A stretch of 64,000 nucleotides of DNA from an uncultured Selenomonadales bacterium (lineage in GTDB: Bacteria; Bacillota; Negativicutes; Acidaminococcales; Acidaminococcaceae): positions 1-64,000 of the forward strand of contig ONEW01000004.1 in NCBI GenBank assembly GCA_900316935.1, written 5' to 3'. Positions 7,477 to 17,206 of the stretch are shown here, piece by piece; the stretch's first letter is position 1; each line of letters begins with the position of its first letter. The translations under genes were made by a program, and so were the position numbers. The notes under the pieces are model-generated. The model was not told the origin of the DNA, did no database searches, and was given only the letters and a program-made list of their open reading frames with translations.

Positions 7477-7535
7477 TTCGGTCTTGTTCTCCTTCTGTAA
7501 ATCCCTTATGCTTTGGAGCCGGGCCTTTCTGCCGT

Positions 7536-8468
7536 TTACGCGTTCGGCAGGGCCAAGCCGATCATGTCTTTCAGTTTCTTGATGTTGTGCCGGTCCATAT
7601 ATTCCAGGATTCCCTGGCAGATGGTTTCGGCAATGGCCGGGTTGATGAAATTCTCCGTTCCGACGGCGATGGCGCTGGCGCCGGCCAGGAAGAATTCGAT
7701 GGCGTCGTCGGCGCAGGTGATGCCGCCCATGCCGATGATGGGCACCTGTACAGCCCGGGCCGTTTCATAGACCATACGCACCGCAACGGGACGCACGGCG
7801 GGGCCGGACAGCCCGCCGGTCACGTTGCCCAGGACGGGCCGCTGGCGATGGATGTCGATCTTCATGCCCAGGAGCGTGTTGATGAGAGACAGGGCATCCG
7901 TGCCGGCGTCTTCCGCCGCTTTCGCCATGTCCGTGATGCTCGTCACGTTCGGGGACAGCTTCGTGATGACCACCTTGTCCGTCTGTTTCCGGACCTGCTT
8001 CACCACCCGGGCCAGGCTCCTGGCGTCCGTGCCGAAGACCATGCCGCCGTCCCTGACGTTCGGGCAGGACACATTGATCTCGATGGCGTCGACGCCGTCC
8101 ACGTCAAGTTTCGCAGCCAGCTCCCCGTATTCCTCCGGCGAAGAGGCGGCGATGTTCACGATGACGGGTACGTCGTAGTGCCGCAGCTGCGGCAGGGTTT
8201 CCTTCAGGAATACGTCGCTGCCGGGGTTTTCCAGGCCGACACAGTTCAGGATGCCCGACGGTGTCTCGACGATACGCTGGCCCTTATTGCCGGCACGCGG
8301 GGCCAGGGTCGTGCCCTTGACCGTAATGGCGCCGACTTTTTCCAGATCCAGGAAATCCGTAAATTCCAGGCCGAATCCGAAGGTTCCGGAAGCCGTCGTG
8401 ACAGGGGTCTTCATCTTCAGGCCCGCTATGTCCGTCGCAAGGCGGTTATGATACAGCCATCTCACCAT
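7536..8468 (-). CDS. pyrD: dihydroorotate dehydrogenase B, catalytic subunit
   Basis: The FMN subunit that oxidises dihydroorotate to orotate. The 310-residue protein has TTASGTFGFG near the N-terminus, SCPNVRDGGMVFG with the catalytic cysteine region expected of class 1B enzymes, and the FMN-phosphate motifs GLSGPAVRPVAVRMV and GMGGI. ATG 8468 follows an AGGAGGTGGCGG site and overlaps the pyrK stop by seven bases, so translation of the two subunits is coupled. Electrons pass to the PyrK subunit and then to NAD. Confidence 0.96.
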   Translation of the reverse strand: MVRWLYHNRLATDIAGLKMKTPVTTASGTFGFGLEFTDFLDLEKVGAITVKGTTLAPRAGNKGQRIVETPSGILNCVGLENPGSDVFLKETLPQLRHYDVPVIVNIAASSPEEYGELAAKLDVDGVDAIEINVSCPNVRDGGMVFGTDARSLARVVKQVRKQTDKVVITKLSPNVTSITDMAKAAEDAGTDALSLINTLLGMKIDIHRQRPVLGNVTGGLSGPAVRPVAVRMVYETARAVQVPIIGMGGITCADDAIEFFLAGASAIAVGTENFINPAIAETICQGILEYMDRHNIKKLKDMIGLALPNA

Positions 8469-9235
8469 TCCGCCACCTCCTGTGCCCAAAAGACGGGGCC
8501 GTCCTTACATACCTTGATGCGTCTGCCCACGCCCTGGCAGGAGCAGGAAAGGCAGGCGCCGAGTCCGCAGCCCATGTATTTTTCCAGGGACACCTGGCAG
8601 GGAATCTTCCGGGCCAGCACGTCGGCGGACACGGCCTTCATCATCGGGGCCGGCCCGCAGACATAGACGATGTCGTATTGTTCAGCCTGCAACATCTCCG
8701 GCAGCAGGGCCATGACCGTGCCTTTCGCACCGAGGGTGCCGTCGTCCGTCGTAAGGCCGATTTTCCCGGCCTTGCCGGCGAACAGGTCCTTCCAGAACAG
8801 TTCCGTTTCCGTCCGGCCACCCATGAGGACATCGGGCTTGATACCGCGGGCGCAGAAATCGTCTGCCAGATACAGGAGTGGTGCCAGGCCCGTGCCGCCG
8901 CCCACGAAAAGCGGTTTTTGGGCGGACCGTTCGAAACCGCGGCCCAGCGGCCCCACGAGGCTCAGCACGTCGCCCGTGCAGGCTTCGGCCAGCACGTGGG
9001 TCGCTTCGCCCAGGATGCGGTAAATGAGGGTGAGGACGCCGTTTTCCCGGTCGACGCCGGCCACGCCCAGGGGCCGCCGCAGGAGCGGCGCCGTGTGCCG
9101 TGTGACCTGGACGTTCACGAACTGCCCCGGCAGGGCCTCGGCGGCGATGTCCGGCGCAATCAGGTCCATTTCCTTCGTAGTGGCATTGAGGATGCGCTGC
9201 CCTACGACTTTTGCATCAGTCAAATGCTTCGTCAA
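8462..9235 (-). CDS. pyrK: dihydroorotate dehydrogenase B, electron transfer subunit
   Basis: An FAD and [2Fe-2S] protein that carries electrons from PyrD to NAD. At 257 residues it has the FAD-binding RRPLGVAG, the nucleotide-binding GGGTGLAPLLYLAD and a C-terminal iron-sulfur cluster with cysteines in CGLGACLSCSCQ and VCKDG. I chose TTG 9235 because AAGGGAGGG precedes it and it gives the usual N-terminus; the frame otherwise extends to 9352 inside carB. It starts 16 bases after carB and overlaps pyrD at its end. Confidence 0.93.
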   Translation of the reverse strand: MTKHLTDAKVVGQRILNATTKEMDLIAPDIAAEALPGQFVNVQVTRHTAPLLRRPLGVAGVDRENGVLTLIYRILGEATHVLAEACTGDVLSLVGPLGRGFERSAQKPLFVGGGTGLAPLLYLADDFCARGIKPDVLMGGRTETELFWKDLFAGKAGKIGLTTDDGTLGAKGTVMALLPEMLQAEQYDIVYVCGPAPMMKAVSADVLARKIPCQVSLEKYMGCGLGACLSCSCQGVGRRIKVCKDGPVFWAQEVAEW

Positions 9236-9251
9236 TGCGGTCCCTCCCTTA

Positions 9252-12200
9252 TTAAAAGTCCTTGTAGGACAAATCCTGCAGCGCGACGACGCTGACAATA
9301 CGGCGGTGGCGCATGGCGGCCATGACGCGCGACAGGGCTTTCGCCGTGTCAAGGGACGTCAGGCAGGGAATGGCATGTTCCACCGTGCTGCGGCGGATCA
9401 GGAAGCCGTCCCGTTCCACATCGACATTACCGCCGCGGTCCGTCGTGTTGATGACCATGGCGATGCGGCCGTTCTTGATGTCATCCAGCAGGTTCGGCGA
9501 CCCTTCGCTGACTTTGACGGCCTTTTCCACTTCGATGCCGTGCCCGTTCAGGTAGTCCGCCGTGCCGCCCGTGGCCAGCAATTCGTAGCCCAGGTCCTTG
9601 AATTGGGACGCGATATCGAGGATTTCCGGTTTGTCCCGGTCCGCCACGGTAATCAGGATCGCGCCTTCGTGCGGTACATTGATGCCGCTGGCGATGCACG
9701 CCTTGTAGAGGGCCCGGGAGAATTGGTAATCGACGGCCATGACTTCGCCCGTGGACTTCATTTCCGGTCCCAGGGTGATGTCGACGTTGCTCATCTTGTT
9801 GAAGGAGAACACCGGCGCCTTGCAGGCCCAGTAATCCGGGAAGAACTGCAGGCCCGGCTTATAGCCCTGCTCCCGGATGGAAACGCCCATGGCGCACTTC
9901 GTTGCCACGTCGACCATGGGGATGGTCGTGACCTTGCTCAGGAATGGCACCGTCCGGGACGAACGCGGGTTGACTTCGATGACATACACATTGCTGTCGC
10001 GGACGATGTACTGCACGTTGATCATACCCTTGACTTCCAGTTCCAGGGCCATCTTCACCGTATAGTCGATGACGGTGTCGATGACATGTTCCGACAGGGT
10101 GCGCGGCGGATAAACGGCGATGGAGTCGCCCGAATGGACGCCGGCGCGCTCGATGTGCTCCATGATGCCCGGCATGAGGACTTCCTTGCCGTCGCAGATG
10201 GCGTCCACTTCGACTTCCGTACCCATCAGGTAATGGTCGACGAGGACCGGATGGTCGCTCGAGGCCTGCACGGCCGTCTCCATGTAGTGCCGCAGTTCGC
10301 TGTCGCTGTAGACGATCTCCATGGCGCGCCCACCCAGCACATAGGAGGGACGGACCATGACGGGGTATCCCACGTCGCGGGCCGCGGCCAGGGCGCCGTC
10401 CAGATCCGTGACACTGTGGCCGCGGGGCCGGCTGATATTGCATTTCGTCAGGACTTCGTCAAAGCGTTCGCGGTCCTCGGCCCGGTCGATGCTGTCGACG
10501 CTGGAACCAAGGATGCGGACCCCCGCCTCGTGCAGCGGGCCTGCCAGGTTGATGGCTGTCTGGCCGCCGAACTGGACGATGACGCCTTCCGGCTGCTCTT
10601 TATCCAGGACATTCAGGACATCTTCCACGGTCAGAGGTTCAAAATACAGCTTATCCGACGTATCGAAGTCCGTCGATACGGTTTCGGGGTTGTTGTTGAT
10701 GATGATGGTTTCATAGCCGAGCTCCTTCAGGGCCCATACGGAATGGACCGTGCAGTAGTCGAACTCGACGCCCTGGCCGATGCGGATGGGGCCGGAACCG
10801 AGGATGCAGACCTTCTTGCGGCCGCTCACAGCGACTTCATCTTCCGCCGCATAGGTAGAATAATAGTACGGCGTGGCCGCCTCGAATTCAGCGGCGCAGG
10901 TGTCGACCATCTTGTAGGTGGGGACGATGCCCCATGCCTTGCGCTGCCGGCGGATTTCCTGCCAGGTCTTGCCGGCATAGCCTGCGATGACTTCATCGGC
11001 AAAGCCCATCTTCTTGGCTTTGCGCAGCAGTTCTTGCGTCAAAGGTTCCTGCTGGAGCACCTTCTCCATATCCACGATGTTCTGGATTTTCTTCAGGAAC
11101 CACTGGTTGATCTTGGTAACGGCGTGGATTTCCTCAATGGTGCCGCCACGGCGCATGTATTCAGCGATGGCGAAGAGGCGTTCGTCGTCCTGGTGGCCGA
11201 CACGTTCCCGGATTTCGTCCGTCCGAAGGGCCGTCAGCTTTGGCAACTGCAGGTGCCGGCAGCCGATTTCCAGGCAGCGGGCGGCCTTCAGCAGGCCGGC
11301 CTCGAAGTTGCGCTCAATGGCCATGACTTCGCCCGTGGCCTTCATCTGCGTGCCCAGGGTACGGTCGGCGGTAACGAATTTGTCGAAAGGCCAGCGGGGG
11401 AACTTGACCACCAGGTAGTCCAGGGTCGGTTCGAAGCAGGCCGTGGTCTTCTTCGTCACGGCATTCTGGATTTCATCCAGCGTGTAACCTGCCGCAATCT
11501 TGGCGGCCACTTTGGCGATGGGATAGCCCGTCGCTTTGGAAGCCAGGGCGGACGAACGGCTGACACGGGGATTGACTTCGATGACATAGTAGTTGTCCGA
11601 ATCGGGATCCAGGCCCAGCTGGACGTTGCAGGCGCCGCGCACGCCCAGTTCGCGCACGATGTCGATGGACGCCTGGCGCAGCATCTGGACTTCCCTGTCG
11701 CTCAGCGTCTGGCACGGTGCCACGACGACGGAGTCGCCCGTGTGGATGCCGACGGGGTCGACGTTTTCCATATTGCAGACCGTGATGCAGTTGTCGTCCG
11801 CATCACGGAGTACTTCGTATTCGATTTCCTTCCAGCCGGCGATGGACCGTTCAATCAGGGCCTGCCCGATGAGGCTGTACGTAAGGCCCTTGTTGACGAT
11901 GTCGTCCAGCTCCTCGTCATTATGGGCGATGCCGCCGCCCGTACCGCCCAGCGTGTAAGCAGGACGCACAATCAGGGGATAGCCCACCTGGTGGGCGAAC
12001 TCCTTCGCCGCCAGGACCGTTTCGACGATGGTGCTTTCGGGAATGGGCTGGTGGATCTTCTGCATGGCCTCCTTGAAAAGCTCGCGGTCTTCCGCCCGTT
12101 TGATGGTCTCAATCTGGGTGCCCAGCAATTTGACGTTGTAATTCCGCAGGATGCCCTTCTCTTCCAGCTCCATGGCGAGGTTCAGACCGACCTGCCCGCC

Positions 12201-12470
12201 CAGGGTGGCCAGCATGGCGTCAGGATGTTCCTTGCGGATGACGCTCTCCAGGAATTCCACGTTCAGCGGTTCCACATAGACGCGGTCCGCAATGTGCGTG
12301 TCAGTCATGATGGTCGCCGGGTTGCTGTTGACCAGCACGACCTTGAGGCCTTCCTCGCGCAGGGAACGGCAGGCCTGGGTACCGGAATAGTCGAACTCCG
12401 CCGCCTGTCCGATGATGATGGGGCCGGAACCGATGACCAGGACTTTTTTGACATTCTCCAGTTTCGGCAT
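9252..12470 (-). CDS. carB: carbamoyl-phosphate synthase large subunit
   Basis: Makes carbamoyl phosphate from bicarbonate, two ATP and ammonia delivered by CarA. The 1072-residue length is standard. It contains two homologous ATP-grasp halves: the first opens [20 protein letters not shown] and the second [22 protein letters not shown]-terminal MGS-like allosteric domain follows ([19 protein letters not shown]). The ATG shares one base with the carA stop (TAATG). In related bacteria this synthase serves both arginine and pyrimidines; location here implies a pyrimidine role. Confidence 0.98.
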   Translation of the reverse strand: MPKLENVKKVLVIGSGPIIIGQAAEFDYSGTQACRSLREEGLKVVLVNSNPATIMTDTHIADRVYVEPLNVEFLESVIRKEHPDAMLATLGGQVGLNLAMELEEKGILRNYNVKLLGTQIETIKRAEDRELFKEAMQKIHQPIPESTIVETVLAAKEFAHQVGYPLIVRPAYTLGGTGGGIAHNDEELDDIVNKGLTYSLIGQALIERSIAGWKEIEYEVLRDADDNCITVCNMENVDPVGIHTGDSVVVAPCQTLSDREVQMLRQASIDIVRELGVRGACNVQLGLDPDSDNYYVIEVNPRVSRSSALASKATGYPIAKVAAKIAAGYTLDEIQNAVTKKTTACFEPTLDYLVVKFPRWPFDKFVTADRTLGTQMKATGEVMAIERNFEAGLLKAARCLEIGCRHLQLPKLTALRTDEIRERVGHQDDERLFAIAEYMRRGGTIEEIHAVTKINQWFLKKIQNIVDMEKVLQQEPLTQELLRKAKKMGFADEVIAGYAGKTWQEIRRQRKAWGIVPTYKMVDTCAAEFEAATPYYYSTYAAEDEVAVSGRKKVCILGSGPIRIGQGVEFDYCTVHSVWALKELGYETIIINNNPETVSTDFDTSDKLYFEPLTVEDVLNVLDKEQPEGVIVQFGGQTAINLAGPLHEAGVRILGSSVDSIDRAEDRERFDEVLTKCNISRPRGHSVTDLDGALAAARDVGYPVMVRPSYVLGGRAMEIVYSDSELRHYMETAVQASSDHPVLVDHYLMGTEVEVDAICDGKEVLMPGIMEHIERAGVHSGDSIAVYPPRTLSEHVIDTVIDYTVKMALELEVKGMINVQYIVRDSNVYVIEVNPRSSRTVPFLSKVTTIPMVDVATKCAMGVSIREQGYKPGLQFFPDYWACKAPVFSFNKMSNVDITLGPEMKSTGEVMAVDYQFSRALYKACIASGINVPHEGAILITVADRDKPEILDIASQFKDLGYELLATGGTADYLNGHGIEVEKAVKVSEGSPNLLDDIKNGRIAMVINTTDRGGNVDVERDGFLIRRSTVEHAIPCLTSLDTAKALSRVMAAMRHRRIVSVVALQDLSYKDF

Positions 12471-13540
12471 TATCTCCTACCTCCCATCATGTTAATGAAG
12501 CGCTGGAACAGGTACTCGTGCCCGCCCGGCCCGGGACATGCCTCCGGGTGGTACTGGACGGTGAACGTGGGGGAATCCTTGTAGATCAGGCCTTCGATGG
12601 TGTTGTCGTTCAGCGACACGTTGCTGATGACGACGTTGTCATCGAGGGACTTCTCGTCCACAGCGTACCCGTGGTTCTGGGACGAAATGCAGATCTTGTG
12701 TTCCACAATGTCCCGCACGGGGTGGTTGATGCCGCGGTGGCCGAACTTCATCTTATACGTATCGTAGCCGCTCGCCAGGGCCATGAGCTGATGGCCGAGA
12801 CAGATGCCGAAAATGGGCCGCAGCCCGACGAGTTTCCGGATGGTTTCAATGACTTCGGGCAGATCCTTCGGATCGCCGGGGCCGTTGCTCAGGAAGATGC
12901 CTTCCGGGCCATCCCGCAAAATTTCCTCGGCTGGTGTAAAGGCCGGATAGACCGTCAGATGACATCCGAAACTGACGAGGTAGTTCAGGATGTTGCGCTT
13001 GATGCCGAAGTCCATCACGGCGACATGGTACCCGCCTTCGCCCATGGTGTATTTCCCCTTCGTCGTCACCTGCTTCACCTGGTCGTGTTCGTCCGGCGTG
13101 GCCAGCAGCTTCTGCACCTCGCCGTCCGGCATGTCCGCCGGCACGACGACGCCCTTCAGGACACCGTGGTTGCGGATGCGGCGCGTGATGGCGCGGGTAT
13201 CCACGCCCGCCAGCAGGGGGACGTCCTCCTTTTCCAGGAAATCAAGGAGCGTACCTTCACTGCGCCAGTTGACGGGATAATCGCAGATGTCGGACACGAC
13301 ATAGCCCTGGAAGAAGCAGCGCGGGCCCTGGTTGAAACAGGGGTTGGTGCCGTAGTTGCCCACCAACGGGTAAGTCATGACCACAATCTGGCCGCAGTAG
13401 GACGGGTCGGTCAGCGTTTCCTGGTAGCCGCTCATGCCCGTGGTGAAGACGACTTCCCCCACGGCAGTGCGGCCTGCATACAAGTCGCCCTCGAAGACGC
13501 TGCCGTCGACCAGGACGAGTTTACCTTTTACTTTTTGCAT
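12470..13540 (-). CDS. carA: carbamoyl-phosphate synthase small subunit
   Basis: The glutamine amidotransferase partner of CarB, hydrolysing glutamine to feed ammonia through the tunnel. The 356-residue protein has an N-terminal CPSase domain ([29 protein letters not shown]) and a class I GATase domain with the nucleophile in [14 protein letters not shown] and the His-Glu pair in [12 protein letters not shown] 13540 was chosen because upstream sequence is the pyrC end; the gene overlaps pyrC by 13 bases. Confidence 0.97.
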   Translation of the reverse strand: MQKVKGKLVLVDGSVFEGDLYAGRTAVGEVVFTTGMSGYQETLTDPSYCGQIVVMTYPLVGNYGTNPCFNQGPRCFFQGYVVSDICDYPVNWRSEGTLLDFLEKEDVPLLAGVDTRAITRRIRNHGVLKGVVVPADMPDGEVQKLLATPDEHDQVKQVTTKGKYTMGEGGYHVAVMDFGIKRNILNYLVSFGCHLTVYPAFTPAEEILRDGPEGIFLSNGPGDPKDLPEVIETIRKLVGLRPIFGICLGHQLMALASGYDTYKMKFGHRGINHPVRDIVEHKICISSQNHGYAVDEKSLDDNVVISNVSLNDNTIEGLIYKDSPTFTVQYHPEACPGPGGHEYLFQRFINMMGGRR

Positions 13541-14820
13541 ACTACACCATCTTCCATCACAATCTGGCCGGCCACAATCGTGGCGACCGCCTTGCCTTTG
13601 CAATGCTTGCCTTTATAGGGCGTCGCCTTGCCCTTCGTATAGAACTTGTCCGGGTCCACGGTCCATTCCTTTTCCGTGTCGAGGATTGTGAGATCCGCCG
13701 GGGCGCCTTCCTTCAGGGTCCCGCCGGGCAGGCCGAAAAGGGCTGCCGGGCTGCAGCTCATCTTGTCCACGATTTCGGACAGCGTGAAAAGGCCCGTATG
13801 ATACAAGTCCGTCAGCACGACGCCTACAGAGGTTTCGAGGCCGCAGAAGCCGTTGGGGGCCTTGGTGAACTCAACATCTTTATGGTGCGGGGCGTGGGGC
13901 GCGTGGTCCGTCACGATGATGTCCAGCGTGCCGTCCTTGAGGCCTCCGCGAACCGCGTCGACGTGGTCCTGGCTGCGCAGGGGCGGCGATACGCGGGTCG
14001 CCGTGTCGAAGCTGCGGCAGGCCTCGTCGGTCAGGGTCAGGTGATGCACCGTCGCCTCCGCCGTTACAGGCCAGCCCTTGGCTTTGGCCTGGCGGATGAT
14101 GTCCACGGCGCCTTTGGAGGCCACATGGGCGATATGGATGTGCGTGCCCGTATACCCTGCCACGATGCAGTCGCGGGCCACGGCGATGTCCTCGGCGATG
14201 GACGGGATGCCCTTGACGCCGAGCTGGGCAGAAACGGCCCCTTCGTGCATGTAGCCGTCGTTGTTGAATTCCTGGTCGATGCTGTGCGAGATGATCGGTT
14301 TGCCGAAGCTCTGCACATATTTGGCGGCGTTCAGGAAGAGGCGGTTGCCCTGCACGTATTTGCCATCATCCGAGAAGGCGATGGCGCCGGCCCTGGCCAT
14401 GTCGCCGATTTCCGCCAGGGACTTGCCTTCCTCATCCATGGTGATGGCGCCGATGACCTGCACATTCACATAGCCGTATTCCCGGGCGCGTTCCCTGATG
14501 CCCGACACAATAATCGAGCTATGGATGGCCGGTTTCGTGTTCGGCATGCAGGCCACGGTCGTAATGCCGCCGGCCGCTGCCGCCATGGTGCCCGTCTCCA
14601 GGTTTTCCTTGGCTTCCACGCCAGGCTCGCGCAGATGCACGTGCATGTCGATGAAACCCGGGGCCACGACCTTGCCCGCAGCGTCATAGGTGCGGTCCGC
14701 GGAGACATTCAGCTTTTTGCCTGCCTTGGCAATCTTGCCGTCTTCCAGCAGGAGGTCCATCACTTCGTCGAGATTCTGGGACGGGTCCACGACCCGCCCG
14801 TTCTTAATCAACAGCTTCAA
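13528..14820 (-). CDS. pyrC: dihydroorotase
   Basis: Closes carbamoyl-aspartate to dihydroorotate, a zinc-dependent cyclic amidohydrolase. The 430-residue length fits class I dihydroorotases. Metal ligands are visible in FIDMHVHLREPG, in the histidines ISHSI and THIHIAHV, and in the Asp of IVTDHAPHAP. The start is TTG 14820, preceded by GGAGGTAACCGAA with correct spacing; no nearby ATG fits. It overlaps pyrB by 17 bases and carA by 13, so the three are translated as a coupled block. Confidence 0.96.
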   Translation of the reverse strand: MKLLIKNGRVVDPSQNLDEVMDLLLEDGKIAKAGKKLNVSADRTYDAAGKVVAPGFIDMHVHLREPGVEAKENLETGTMAAAAGGITTVACMPNTKPAIHSSIIVSGIRERAREYGYVNVQVIGAITMDEEGKSLAEIGDMARAGAIAFSDDGKYVQGNRLFLNAAKYVQSFGKPIISHSIDQEFNNDGYMHEGAVSAQLGVKGIPSIAEDIAVARDCIVAGYTGTHIHIAHVASKGAVDIIRQAKAKGWPVTAEATVHHLTLTDEACRSFDTATRVSPPLRSQDHVDAVRGGLKDGTLDIIVTDHAPHAPHHKDVEFTKAPNGFCGLETSVGVVLTDLYHTGLFTLSEIVDKMSCSPAALFGLPGGTLKEGAPADLTILDTEKEWTVDPDKFYTKGKATPYKGKHCKGKAVATIVAGQIVMEDGVVCKK

Positions 14821-15763
14821 TTCGGTTACCTCCAGTCAATGTCAGGAATTCCAGCGCCATGCGGACAGCGACGCCGTTCTGCACTTCGTTGCGGATGAGG
14901 GCGTTTTCGTGGTAGCCCATCTGGAAGGAGATTTCCGTTCCGCGGTTCATGGGACCGGGATGCAGTACGACCGCACCGGGGTTCGCCAGTTTATACCGGG
15001 CCTCGTTGAGGCCGAACTCCCTTGCATATTCGCGCATGGACGGAAACAGGCCGCTGTTCTGCCGTTCCAGCTGGATGCGCAGCACGTCGATGACGTCGGC
15101 GCCTTCCAGGGCGTCTTCCACGCGGGCATGATAGGTGACGCCCAGGGCTTCCACGTCCCAGGGCATCAGGGTACGCGGCCCCGCCACGTGGATATCGGCG
15201 CCGAACTTTTTCCAGCAGGCGATGTTGCTGCGGGCCACACGGCTGAAGAGGACGTCACCGAGGATGACCATCTTTTTGCCCTTCAGGTCCTTGATGCCGT
15301 GTTCCCGCAGGGTGAACAGGTCCAGCAGGCCCTGGGACGGATGGGCGTGGGCCCCGTCGCCGGCATTGATGATGACCGGTCCGGCGACCTGTGCCGCATA
15401 GCAGGCGGCACCTTCGCAGGGGCTGCGCATGATGATGCCGTCGCAGCCCATGTTCTCCAAAGTCAGGATGGTGTCGCGCAGGCATTCGCCCTTCACGACG
15501 CTGGAGTTGCCCGTCGTGATGTTGATGACATCGGCGCCCAGGTATTTTGCCGCCGTTTCAAAGGACGTGCGCGTACGCGTGCTGGGCTCGTAGAACAGCG
15601 TGATGATCAGCTTGCCTCGCAGGGCAGGCACCTTCTTGATATCACGCTTCATGATCCGCTTCATTTCCATGGCCGTGTTCTCGACCAGGTTGATTTCATC
15701 GACACTGAGGCTTTCCAGGTCGAGGATGTCCCTGCCGCCCAGGGACACATTCGCTTTTGCCAT
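14804..15763 (-). CDS. pyrB: aspartate carbamoyltransferase, catalytic subunit
   Basis: Joins carbamoyl phosphate and aspartate, the committed step. The 319-residue protein carries the carbamoyl-phosphate loop FYEPSTRTRTSFE, the HPSQGLLDLFTL segment and HPGPMNRGTEI near the C-terminus. No pyrI regulatory subunit is adjacent. It is the first gene of the operon, with an AAGGAGGAGAC site ahead of the ATG and the attenuator leader directly upstream. Confidence 0.97.
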   Translation of the reverse strand: MAKANVSLGGRDILDLESLSVDEINLVENTAMEMKRIMKRDIKKVPALRGKLIITLFYEPSTRTRTSFETAAKYLGADVINITTGNSSVVKGECLRDTILTLENMGCDGIIMRSPCEGAACYAAQVAGPVIINAGDGAHAHPSQGLLDLFTLREHGIKDLKGKKMVILGDVLFSRVARSNIACWKKFGADIHVAGPRTLMPWDVEALGVTYHARVEDALEGADVIDVLRIQLERQNSGLFPSMREYAREFGLNEARYKLANPGAVVLHPGPMNRGTEISFQMGYHENALIRNEVQNGVAVRMALEFLTLTGGNRIEAVD

Positions 15764-15824
15764 GCTGTCTCCTCCTTATGTTCTACATTGTATCACTATT
15801 TCAAGCAATTGTGATATTTATGCA

Positions 15825-15866
15825 CAAAAATAAACCTTCCTGACCCGTTTGGATGCAAGAAGGCTT
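15825..15866 (-). terminator. attenuator terminator in the pyr leader
   Basis: On the minus strand AAGCCTTCTTG pairs with CAGGAAGGTTT (two G-U pairs), and an inner ATCC/GGGT stem extends the helix. A T-rich tail TTTATTTTTG follows. It lies about 60 bases before pyrB, in the position expected for the PyrR-controlled terminator. Confidence 0.8.
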
Positions 15867-15913
15867 ATGGATTGCCACTCAGTCTAAGTCACCTTACAGC
15901 CTCACAGGACCGT
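15832..15913 (-). promoter_or_regulatory. PyrR-binding attenuation leader of the pyr operon
   Basis: The leader contains ACGGTCCTGTGAGGCTGT (from 15913), which matches the PyrR binding-loop consensus ARUCCNGNGAGGYU known from Bacillus pyr attenuators, followed by the terminator hairpin. By analogy, PyrR with bound UMP would stabilise this loop and permit terminator formation, lowering transcription when UMP is high. No pyrR gene is in the window. Confidence 0.75.
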
Positions 15914-15942
15914 TTTAAAGGTAAAGCTGTTCAGTTTGGTAT

Positions 15943-15971
15943 ATTATAGCACGTTGCCCCTGAATGCACAA
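15943..15971 (-). promoter_or_regulatory. promoter of the pyr operon
   Basis: Minus-strand -35 TTGTGC (15971-15966) and a consensus -10 TATAAT (15948-15943) with a 17-base spacer. TGC directly before the -10 makes it an extended -10 promoter. Predicted transcription starts near 15936, ahead of the PyrR site. Confidence 0.8.
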
Positions 15972-15988
15972 CCCCATTCCGCATACTT

Positions 15989-17206
15989 TCAGGCGAGGCT
16001 GTTCAAAAGCGCGGCGTAGGCCGTTCCGGTCACTTTCCGCGGCGTAAGGACCGCGTCCAGTTCCGGCCACTGCCGTTGGGCGCGGCGCGGTTGGGACAGG
16101 CCCCAGAAGTGTATAAGCAATTGCATAAATATGCGGATTTGTTCCTGCCGCGCCGGCCTGCCCTCCGCCGAGGCGAGCCAGGCCCTGTTCCAGGCCGTGT
16201 AGACCTGCCATTCGTCCTGCATGGTGACGCGGGCCGTAGTGGCTGCCATATCCCGGAAGGCAGCAAAGAGCGCCGTCAGGTTGCGCAGGCAGGTTTCGGA
16301 CGGTGTTGCCGCCCCGAGGACGGGACGCACGTTCTTCCGCTCCCACAGAAGGGCTGCCCCGAACAGAGGCCTGTACAGCTGGAAGGCTTTTTCGCAGCCG
16401 TCCCCGTGGGAAATCATCTGGACCTGGAAGGCAGCGTCAGCCAGCAGGGCCTTCTGCATGGGGAAATCGTGGCTCCGCCAGGCCATGCGGCAGAGCCCCT
16501 CCTCCAAAAGACGTGTTTCCGGAAGCCAGCCGCGGTGGGCGATCTGTGCGACCGTCCTGCTCCACTCGCGGGCGAACTGGCTGCGGGCTGCCGGGCCCTC
16601 TTCCCCGTCCCTCCAGAGCCGGACAGCCAGACGGATCACGATGCCCAGGGCCGGCAGCTGGCGCCGGTCCGCCGCCACGAACAACATGTCGAGCAGCAAG
16701 GCCGCGTACCCGTTCCCTGCTTCGGGATGCCGGGTGCGGGCATACTCGCGCAGCTGGCCCAGCAGTGTCAGGAAGACGTCGTTGCAGCGTTTCCGGGCCG
16801 CCATATCGAGCACGCTCTGCAGGGCTGCGAAGACTTTGCGCCGCACCGGCCGGTCCTCTTCCGTGCTGCCCGTCAGATAAAGACCCGACACGAGCACATT
16901 GCCCAGGAGCAGGCCCGCTGCAGGCAGGCCCTGCCGGAACGAGAGGCAGCCTAAAAGAGCGGCGTCCCCGTATAAGGCAGGACGCTGCTCTTTATGCTGC
17001 TGCACAGCCGTTTTGTAAAGTTGGGCCGTCCGGCAGGCCAGGCCGTCGTCCCGGATTTCCATGCAGTAATACATGGCATCCTTCAGCCGTTCCGCCAGAC
17101 CCGGGCCGGCATGCGGTGCGACGACCGCCTTTTCCAGGGCGATAAAGTCCGGCTTCGGCGTTTCCGTTACCGCTACTGTTTCCATTTCCATGGCTCTGCC
17201 GCTCAC
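15989..17206 (-). CDS. unknown protein translationally coupled to pyruvate kinase
   Basis: A 405-residue protein with no recognised family. It is rich in Ala, Leu and Arg, with many amphipathic helical stretches, and has no signal peptide or clear membrane segment; an all-alpha, repeat-like fold is plausible but unproven. The reading frame can start at GTG 17206, which overlaps the pyk TGA stop, or at ATG 17191. Transcription stops before the pyr promoter 18 bases away. Coupling to pyk suggests co-expression, not a known function. Confidence 0.72.
   Translation of the reverse strand: MSGRAMEMETVAVTETPKPDFIALEKAVVAPHAGPGLAERLKDAMYYCMEIRDDGLACRTAQLYKTAVQQHKEQRPALYGDAALLGCLSFRQGLPAAGLLLGNVLVSGLYLTGSTEEDRPVRRKVFAALQSVLDMAARKRCNDVFLTLLGQLREYARTRHPEAGNGYAALLLDMLFVAADRRQLPALGIVIRLAVRLWRDGEEGPAARSQFAREWSRTVAQIAHRGWLPETRLLEEGLCRMAWRSHDFPMQKALLADAAFQVQMISHGDGCEKAFQLYRPLFGAALLWERKNVRPVLGAATPSETCLRNLTALFAAFRDMAATTARVTMQDEWQVYTAWNRAWLASAEGRPARQEQIRIFMQLLIHFWGLSQPRRAQRQWPELDAVLTPRKVTGTAYAALLNSLA

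Noticed and set aside
9024..12584. 1186-residue open frame on the plus strand across carB
   Set aside because: It is antisense to a gene with complete carbamoyl-phosphate synthase motifs; in GC-rich coding DNA long antisense frames are common. The translation is rich in His, Gly, Asp and Val with no domains.
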